Source: Cyathus striatus (lineage: Eukaryota > Basidiomycota > Agaricomycetes > Agaricales > Nidulariaceae). Taken from it: a DNA stretch of 64,000 nucleotides. Location: the NCBI GenBank assembly GCA_025738555.1, contig JAOVFP010000020.1, forward strand, positions 1,736,001 to 1,800,000. Reading direction: 5' to 3'. The translations under genes were made by a program, and so were the position numbers. The notes under the pieces are model-generated. The model worked only from the letters and a program-made list of their open reading frames with translations, did no database searches and was not told the origin of the DNA. This document shows, piece by piece, positions 55,770 to 64,000 of this stretch; the first letter of the stretch is position 1; the number at the start of each line of letters is the position of its first letter.

Positions 55770-58700
55770 GAACAGGTCTGAGGTCAGTGCAATCAGAGCG
55801 CATTCGCATGTGAGAACAATTCTGAGAGCTGAAGCAAACAATTTACACTTGGGCATTCCAAGAGAAATCATGTCCATGAATGTGATGGGCGACAATTATA
55901 CTCCCATCAAGTCATGAGTCGATTCAAGCTTTTATAAAGAGGTGTTAGTTAAATCGGTATCTTGATGTGGATTATACTCCCAGGATGTCATCAGTCGACT
56001 CATGTTCTTATGAGAAGAGATAGTCATGTAGCTATGATTCACTTACTAAAGCTCCGTGATCGACTAAGAGGTGAAACTTGATGAGACAAAGGCACTGCTA
56101 TTACCAGTACGCTACACGCAGTAGTGTTATAAAGGTCGTTCTAAATAGAATGACTACACGGCGATTACATCGGGTAAGAAATTGGTAAGAGAAAAAAAGT
56201 AAAGACTTATAATTCAAAAACGCCTTGAAGATATTCAGTGCGCACTACACCAGAGCCTAAAAATATGTACCTAAGTTCATTTTTTCGCCTATTTTCACGT
56301 GTCTGTGACAGAGCCTCTTGAAAACGGCCGAGAGAGATCCTTATAATCTTGCAGCGCTTCGAACGCACGGTACGGCGGGGCAGGATAAGGTCTTTTCGAG
56401 AAGCACAAGAAGTTTTCGGATAGAACAGAGCATATGTATTTGGAATAAAAGATGGAAAATCTACGTTCCCGGGCCATGAAGTTGAGTGAGTATCTCTGAA
56501 TAAAGGTCATTCATAGTTGACCTGTATTCAACTCATGGGGTTGACAAGAGCTTAATAGAGTGTGTAGTAAGTGAGTATTTTCCAATAAAATATGTAAGGG
56601 TAAACGAGCTCGAGGATATCTAGGATAGGTCGTCCTGGAAGTACTCCCGGGATTGCCTGTGAGTCAGCTTGAAGATAAGCATATAAGTAGGCAAATAAAT
56701 CAATCCGCAACGTAAACATTGCATTTTTTCCGTTTCCCTTGAGCAGCACTAGCACAAGTATTGTGAATCCAACAAACGCGACGATGAAAATAGTGTGATG
56801 TGGTGAAGTGAATGAAGACGGTCGAGACTCGAGACTCGGGGACGCGATCGGACTTCAAAACGTGACGAAAGAGTCGACGACAATGCACATGACTTCTGTT
56901 GCCAAGCTCCCATTGGTCAACGAATCGTTGAACGAATCCTTGCCGAATCCAACTAATAATCCGACGCTCCAAGCCCCGCCTCTTGCAAGGAATGATGTCC
57001 TCACCCAACAGTTGTTGTCGACTACGTAGTATCTTCTGCTTTCCGACAACTTGAAGCATGTTATAAATTGCCTCTTCCATATGGGCTAACACGTTGCTCT
57101 TCCTGCGCTTTCGTGAAGGTAAGTTAAGCGTATAGCGCAACAATAGCTCTTCTAACACATCCCTTCAAGCTACAGGCTCACGCTTCAGTAGCGCACAGCA
57201 TACAGGTGTTAAGGAGATACGACATAGCGCTGTTACTGTCCGTCAGTCTTGCGTGGCTGATCCAAGGATGTGTAGGAACGGAACACAGAGCAACCGTATG
57301 GAAGATCTGAGCTAGGTAGTGTTTTGCTCCTAAAGTAGGGCAACGGGATTCTTCGTAAGTGTTCTTCCTTTCATTGTGCTGACGTCCTTCGTTGCTCTGA
57401 CACTGGTGAATAGCTCAAGAACGGACCAAGCGCTCCTAGCTTTTCTCAATCTACCTCCATGTGTTAACCTCTGGACTCGTCACTGTCATCCGCCAAGAAC
57501 CCATAATCGATATATCGCTACGTCGAAGCCTTGCAATACGTCCTCTATGTCACAATACTCCATGTCGACTGATCAGCATCCATATAACCCCCCACTCCCG
57601 CGTATCCACTATACCGCCGACACTCCCTTTGACTCTCATCAAGGCGAAGCGTTCCCAGCATAGCACCCCGACGTCCAACAAGTTACCATCCAGCTAAGTC
57701 TACTCCTACGCGTTCACAGCATACCGACGCGCCTATACGAGACTTCTTAACCCACGCCGACGCTCACGCGTAAATCCTCGTTTAACTCCTTCGACAACGA
57801 GTCTACATCCTTCTCCCCGTGTTCATCACAGCTCCCAAACAACGACGGCCTCTAACCTCCACTTCTCATCTAGTCAAATGAACTCTTCCCTGGCCTTAAA
57901 TGCAACGTACCAACATCGGCCGCTATCACCATCTTTTAAGCCAGGTGCTTGACTTCACACGGGATGACTCTCTCGACGCTATGCGAAGGTGTCAGCGGTA
58001 GGGCTTGTCGTAAAGGGGAACCAGCCAAAGTAGGAATTGGAGATGGCATACATCGGTGTTGTTAAAGACGAGGTCGTTCGATGTCCTGATCTAGTTGGGT
58101 CTGTCGGCAGGGCCGAGGACGAGGGCGCGAGGATTCCTAGGGCTGAACACGGGGATAAAGGATACGAATTATGCGGAGGAAGAGTGCAACACGGTGGGGA
58201 TGAGGTGATGACGGGTGGACGACAACGAGTGGAGGTGTGAATGATGGGGGAGTGACTAGAGGGAGTGTGGGGGACGAGGGGACGGAGGGAGATGGCGAGG
58301 GTGTGGGCGTTGGCGAGAGAGGGTGGATGCTGGACTATCAAGTCGAAGATGCCTATAAAGGATCACTATATGATGCTCGCGTCTGCATTCAATCGCAGCC
58401 GCCGTCGTTTGAGCGTGCTTCCATTCGCGTTTGGGATCCGTCGGAATGCGTCTTTTCGTATGGAGTTACCTACCAAGGCACCGCTTTTTGGATCATGTCG
58501 TCTGGTGGGAAGGGTATAAGGACGACGGCTCTGCTTCTAATCTCAAAAAGCGTTCAGGTTTCTAACTCTAACTCTAGAGGACTACGCTCGCCTGCCATCT
58601 AGAAACAAACATCAACCACGTCCCTAACAGAGATTCAAGTATACATACTACCTGTAGCCTTCGTGTCGATAGTACCCAGCGTACACCATGTCCCTTCGTG

Positions 58701-59145
58701 GACGATCTTCACCTCACCTGGCATTCCCAACACATCCTGCCACTGCCCAATAGCCACACTCAACGTCACAGCCAATGTCACCAAGGCTCTACACATCTTC
58801 CATGCAACAGGGAGATGTGCGCTAAGCGTATCTCGTCGCGCTCCACGAAGCCAGGATGGATATCCCTCTCTTCATGCGCCACATTTAATTCTACGACCCG
58901 CATCGTTATAGTGCTTTTCTCTCTCCAGCTATCAGCCAAGGCATACACCCTTTCTTAGCTACCTCCTCACTGCGATATGCGCGAATGCCGTCATGGTCAC
59001 TGCCATCTACTGGGTATAATACCGAATGCACTCCCCTTCCCTTCGCGGTTCAGGTTGCTATACCCCACGATAGTGCTGTGTCTCTTTCGTCAAGTTCGAC
59101 AAACTCAGGGCTGAGTTCCCCGGTTACAACCACCATGCAGTGCTT
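55770..59145 (+). repeat. Direct repeat B of the segmental duplication
   Basis: Collinear, same-orientation partner of 48990-52505, starting only about 190 bases upstream of the TPR gene's ATG. It is slightly shorter through small deletions. It therefore supplies the upstream region of this NLR, as repeat A does for the other. Confidence 0.8.
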
Positions 59146-59222
59146 CCTAGCAAACATTCGTCACCATCGTAGTATCTCTCTCAGAATCGCCACTACATAC
59201 TCCTCAGGAGCAGTGATGTCGT
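57540..59222 (+). pseudogene. Unrecognised duplicated gene, copy B (broken)
   Basis: Parallel to copy A: an N-terminal open piece (MSQYSMSTDQHPYNPPLPRI, 57547 on), then SFNSFDNEST near 57795. Further on, GVTYQGTAFWIMSSGGKGIR lies near 58465 and NVTKALHIFHATGRCALSVS near 58775. The C-terminal segment is frameshifted relative to copy A. Product unknown. Confidence 0.35.
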
Positions 59223-59533
59223 AGTCAAGTCGACCATAGTTCAATTTGGTCAGGTCATTTCTGACCATCAAATTGGACCTAGATCAATGACCAGGTCGCC
59301 GATGGTCGAGATTGGTCAAATGAACCCTTAGAACTAATCGGGTTAGATAAGTTAAAGTGGTAATTAGCTGGAAACTCAATTGATGAAGCATAGGATTCAG
59401 GACATTTGTACATTTTACTCAAGTGTAGCTCCAGAGTGGAGACTGAGGAATGGAAATTTTTTGTGTGATATTGCTGCACAAAATACAGTATGGTGAATTG
59501 TGTCCCTCCAACCTTTATCTTGTCAGCAGATAG
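59223..59533. repeat. Short inverted repeat region
   Basis: Near 59238-59280 the sequence CAATTTGGTCAGGTCA is followed by an inverted partner TGACCATCAAATTG, giving a potential hairpin. No gene is seen. Confidence 0.45.
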
Positions 59534-59985
59534 ATGTCTACTAGAAATAGCTGGGTGTGGATATATTTTGACACTGACAACAAAACAAGGTGTGGTGCAA
59601 AGAATGCCTGGTGCAAAGGATGCTTGGCAAGAAAGGTCTCAGAACTTCAAGAAGCAGATGTACTAGCTGAAGGAATGGGGATTAGAGTGCCTTGCAATGA
59701 GAATGAACTCATTGAGGAAGATATATAACATTTTGACTGCCATTCCTTTCTGGATCTATCTGATTGATAGTTTATTGATAGCTCAGAAATCTATTCATTG
59801 TTACATTGGAAAGCTGAAGCAACACATGCTTCCACACCTTCACAGTTGCAATAATGTTGAAAGCAGTTTGCATAAATGTGCTTCAGATGCACTCATAGAT
59901 CAACACAAAGAATCCGAAAGTAACAAAGAGAATATTCCTCCTCCAAATTTGAGCACCTCAAGCTCATCTTTGATAATTTAAAGTA
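59534..59985 (+). pseudogene. BED-like zinc-finger fragment
   Basis: Two open pieces: MSTRNSWVWIYFDTDNKTRC ... CKGC, then, after a frame change near 59720, KLKQHMLPHLHSC followed by KENIPPPN. The pattern W.W.YF with C-x6-C-x2-C and later H-x-H-x2-C is typical of BED-type fingers at the N-terminus of hAT-like transposases in mushrooms. The rest of the protein is absent. Family assignment is from pattern only. Confidence 0.45.
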
Positions 59986-60637
59986 TGAAGTGAAGTATTC
60001 TCGGTTTACCACCTCAACTACAATGGCCATGAATTACTGTCCTTGTCCTCAGTCTATTAGTGAAGATGATAATGATGTACATCATGCTACTGGTGGGAAT
60101 GACAGTAAATATCCATTTACAGATGATGTTACAGTGATTTGGGATTGATTTGTGCTACTCCTCTTAGTTCACAGAGTTCTCTCAGTGATATCATCACTAA
60201 ACTGGTGAAGAAATTGTATGTCCTTATGTTTCTCACGATCCATGGCTAATATGATTTTGGATTATAAGCGATGATAATGGAATATGATTTGACATCAATA
60301 TTATAGTGGTATCATACGTTGTAGACGACATTGCACCTGTCGCGTAATCTGTTGGCAATGCTCAAAGATTACTTATACTTCCTTGTACTTTGAAGGTGAT
60401 GTGATGGATTAATTGTAAGTAGTTATCAACACGGTGCGATATTAGTCATTCATTACGAACAGTAAATGTACATTAGCAATGACTTATAATCAATATACTA
60501 TCTTCTACACGCCTTATAAGAATCTCAAGAGCTGCATACAGGCCCTGCAAGTTATTCATAAGCAAATGAAACCAAAATTGATGACCATGTGATGACCATT
60601 AATAAAGACTACTGCTACTAAACTAGTATTAGTCACT
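59986..60637. other. Gene-free AT-rich spacer
   Basis: No recognisable gene or repeat lies between the BED-like fragment and the end of the transposase. Confidence 0.5.
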
Positions 60638-63600
60638 TCAAAGGCTTGCATATCCTGGATCAGAACCAGCTTCTTCCTCGTCCTCAGAGCCACCTTCATT
60701 ACTGGCGCATTCATCTGACATATCTTCTGACCCACTGCTACTGCCATTGTCAGACTCTTCATCAAGTAGCCCTTCAACAGGCTGTGTAGCATCGCCAACT
60801 TCATCCCTGTCAAAGTCTACAATAGGATCTGTATCTGTCTCCTGAAGCTCGTCGGACTCATTTTCATCATGTGCTAGGACAGGAATAGTGTTTGAGAGGT
60901 GTCCAACGCCCCCACTGAAATGTCGTATCATCATATCCCTATCTGCAAATCTATTACAAATGCCAAATGTAAGTGAACAATTTACAACTGTTGAAAATTG
61001 AGATATCTGACTTACATTCCAATGTAAAAATTTTCCCAATCACCTTCTTGATCTCTGTCTCGACTCAGCGACAAATCTTCGGGTAGAAGGTCTTTTGTAC
61101 GCCCATTTGCAAAGGCTGGCATCAAATGGCATCCCCACACTACGAGAGCGGGGTCAATGAACCCGAATGCATAAGGGTCATCCGATGGAACAAATCCTAT
61201 TTTTGGCAGTTTACCATGACTGAACCCAAATGAATAGCAATGTTCATCACCAAACCAATGTACCCAGAGAAATTGCATACTGTTCGTTGAATATGTTTGT
61301 GCATCGGGGTGGTTACAAGAAATCTTAGCATGAAATATACCAAGAACCCTCGCATACCAGTATGCCTGAGGTGCACCATCTTCAGGAGGGCAAACCATGA
61401 TATCTGCATGATTACGTGGGTTAACAACATCTTGACCGCGTCGGACATCGTAAGTGGTATAATTTATCCGGCATGTTTGAACTGAGTATATCTTGTTTCC
61501 GATGAAACAGACCAAGTTTCTATCTTCGCTAGTAAATTCACTGTATGTATCACCATCAAATGAACGGTTCAGTAGCCTCCCAAGTATGTGCTCCTGAAGT
61601 TTTGGGATGAAGTTCTGGTTGTTAGGGTTCAGTCAAATGAATATTGATGTTCAATATGACAGAATCTCATACCTTAGTAGCAGGATCTCCGGCATGCTGT
61701 CTAACAAATTTGAATAAATCAACCGGATGATTCTGAGAGCTTGAGATCTGGTAATGAATGTCGTAATCATTTGCAGTAGGTTCATCAGCATCTCATGTAA
61801 CATTATTGAGAATGGTTTGTTGGTGTTCAGCCTTTTCTTTTTGACGATAATGCTTTGCAATTTGTCCTGGCGCATTCCGCTTGTTAGTTGAAGCGTAATG
61901 ACGCTTAACTGCCCTATGTGCTTGTTCTCCCTGTAACAAATTATTTGTAAGTAATCTGCTGGAAGTTCATCGCACTCACAAGTTGTGTAGAATAGGAGTC
62001 TGTACACCCAAAGGTACGAATGGTATGCACGTAGTCACCTAGTGCATGCCATTTGTATGTTGACAAGTTTAAAGTTCTCGGCTTCCTGGAAGATGAAGCA
62101 GGCAGGGATTCAGTACCATTTCCTGCATGTTGATTTGAAGCTTGTTTTTGACAACTCCAAGCATCAGCTTCCTTAGGAAGCTCAAATGTAGTGAACTCGG
62201 CACATGTAAAATCTCTAAATTTGCGCATCAGTTGCCCAAATTCCTTCATACATAGCTCCAAGTGACCAAGTGTAAAATCTGTATGAAGATGAAGCTTCGC
62301 AAATGAGTGCCATTCTGCAGTGCGATATAGAAGCTTCATTAGATGGCTATTATGCGGCTCATCTAGAAGACCTTCAAAAGCAGGTATGGCGCACTATTAT
62401 GTCAAGTATAAGCATTGATAATTGGTTTAAGATTTAACTTATGTACCTGAAGCAAATCTTCGAAGTCTCGTGCCGCAAGCTTTTTCATTTCTGAGGCATT
62501 ATTAGCAAAATGTCGAATGGTATCTTTTCTGAAAGTAGGAGTTTCACGAAAGCTAATAAGGTATGTTAGAACAAAGTTAGAACTGAGTATGATTTAAATA
62601 TGACAATTACCGTTTGTCAAGGATAGCCACCAAATGACCATCAGGTGCAGCAGCATAAAGTAGACGAATAAGGTGTGTAAAAAGCCCCTTCCAAATGCCC
62701 AGCTTGAACTCATGCAGGAAGTCAACTACAAGCATTTTTGATATGTCAAAATTATTGCCTAGTCGATCCACAAAAGCATTCTAATACAAATAAGCAACCA
62801 TCTTAATGACAAAAAGTGTAAGCTATACATACCACTGTAGGAACTGATGATGTTGGTTTTAACAAGGCATTTACAGCTGCTCCGCCAATTGGACGGGCCA
62901 GCTTGTAAATAAATTCATGGCTTCATAGGACAATATCCATTAAAACCTTTCGGCCGTGACACAGACGGAACTTAATATCATATACCAGTCCCATTAAGTC
63001 CAGCTTAACTTTGGAAACCAAACAACGAGGGCAAGGACAAAGCCCTTTGTCACAGATGGTAGCAAGAAGAACTCTATTGAAGGATATCATTAGAAATGTT
63101 ATTAAGACGATAAAAAATAAAGAAATCACTTCTCTGGATAATCAGCTGAGTATGTAAAAATGCGAGGATAAACACGTTGCTCAATTCCATCGAAGCACAT
63201 AATAACTATGCCATATTTACAAGCATGTATGAACTCGTCATTGAGTAATATGTGCTAAACAGCATGCATAAGCTCACGGCGGCAATGAGTGAGGATATCC
63301 TTCTTCTGTTTACTCCACTTCGCATGAAATGTTGCTAACAAGTCTTGTAAGGAATCGGATATGGATGGAATATAAGCAACATGGTGACATGCTCCTGAGC
63401 TTGGCTGCGAGCGAGTATATTTGGAAAGGTTTCCAAAGAGCATATAAATTGGCCATAATTTCGCATTTCCAAAGTTTGTCAAGTGGGTGGCATCCGACCA
63501 GAACATAAGTGCAGCAACCACCTTTTCACGCTTACAATCAGGTTCGCTGGGTGGAACTGGAGCACACTGTACTCTGTCATGCTCTTCAATAAATGCATCA

Positions 63601-64000
63601 GAGTCATAGAGCTCAGAATATAATCTCTGGTCATTTTCAGCAGTTTGTGAAGTTTGGAAAAGCTTGTAAGGAGAAAAGTGGAATTTTGAGGCCAGTGGAT
63701 CAGTAAAGGCTGCCCTGATAACACCAACAAGGCTTCGGTAGTGAAGTCCAGGAATCATAAAAGTGTGTGCCGGCACATCTTTATCACCAGAGGGAACTTC
63801 AATAGGCACACTAACTTCTGTAAAAGAATCAAGCAATGGTGACTTCTTATCCGCATTATCAATTCTTTGATTTTCGCGATGAGCTGAGAAACCAGGAAGG
63901 TGTGATACATCGAAATCTGGGTGTAAAAGTACATCTTCCACTAGACGGTCCATTTCACCATCTGACTTCGTGGTTCCTCCACTGTTTTTCCAGTCCATAA
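60638..64000 (-). pseudogene. Plavaka-like transposase, eight exons, three nonsense codons, 5' end outside window
   Basis: Exons (minus): 63998-63130, 63073-62833, 62780-62611, 62552-62447, 62393-61980, 61930-61673, 61614-61016, 60950-60638. All seven introns are GT..AG, 49-65 nt, and all phases agree (about 990 codons). Landmarks: EMDRLVEDVLLHPDFDVSHL, MFWSDATHLTNFGNAKLWPI, CRRELMHAV, CDKGLCPCPRCL, FKLGIWKGLFTHLIRLLY, TLNLSTYKWHALGDYVHTIR and a C-terminal RHFSGGVGHL before an acidic tail. This matches the Plavaka class, a CACTA-related cut-and-paste family of mushroom genomes; assignment is from memory of the motifs. In-frame stops: TAG at 63255-63257 (where Trp is expected), TGA at 62923-62925 and TGA at 61793-61795. 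Upstream zinc-finger exons may lie beyond 64000. Confidence 0.75.

Overview
This window looks like a chromosome segment of a basidiomycete fungus, most likely an Agaricomycete. The evidence is short introns (39-65 nt, GT..AG), a CAP59/CMT1-type mannosyltransferase, a chromodomain Ty3/gypsy element, a Plavaka-like transposase, a degenerate Helitron, a LINE, and two NLR-type (STAND) genes. I assigned the organism from family content only. All coordinates and splice sites come from reading the sequence by eye; no alignment or search was run.

Layout. 1-3.05 kb: a four-exon mannosyltransferase gene with an unusually long third intron. 3.05-5.46 kb: AT-rich sequence without a gene. 5.47-14.40 kb: a complete, very young chromovirus-type gypsy retrotransposon on the minus strand. 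It has 663-bp LTRs that I read as identical, a GAATT target duplication, a gag/pol -1 frameshift site, and an extra spliced gene on the opposite strand encoding a Zn2Cys6-like protein. 14.4-24.6 kb: old repeats, including a degenerate LINE (ORF1-like part at 16.8-18.6 kb, endonuclease/RT part at 22.0-24.6 kb) split by another element. 24.6-28.06 kb: a fold-back element with long internally repeated inverted arms. 28.07-35.65 kb: a decayed Helitron (HUH Rep and Pif1-like helicase) hit by at least three solo or partial LTRs. 36.7-43.8 kb: two diverged copies of a BED-like zinc-finger gene on opposite strands, each broken by a solo LTR, with further LTR fragments and TIR elements between them.

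44.3-59.2 kb: an NLR locus. A NACHT-WD40 gene (44296-48089, minus) and an NB-ARC-TPR gene (52713-55583, minus) have intact reading frames with ordinary introns. About 3.4-3.5 kb of sequence upstream of the first is repeated in the same orientation upstream of the second, so the TPR gene lies between two direct repeats. The repeats carry remnants of an unrecognised plus-strand gene. 59.5-60.0 kb: a BED-like finger fragment. 60.6-64.0 kb: a Plavaka-like transposase on the minus strand, with eight exons in perfect phase but three in-frame stops. Its 5' end runs off the window.

Two themes tie the window together. First, CpG decay: old repeats and both NLR genes are visibly poor in CG dinucleotides, whereas the young gypsy element, one solo LTR (36843-37608), the mannosyltransferase and the NLR upstream repeats are CpG-rich. 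Homologous LTR motifs show CGG changed to TGG or CAG, as expected from C-to-T mutation at methylated CpG. Second, the gypsy LTR carries eleven CGGAG pentamers, all on one strand, and the same element encodes on that strand a Zn2Cys6-like protein. CGG is the classic half-site of that protein family, so a self-regulating retrotransposon is a testable idea and my leading candidate for something undescribed.
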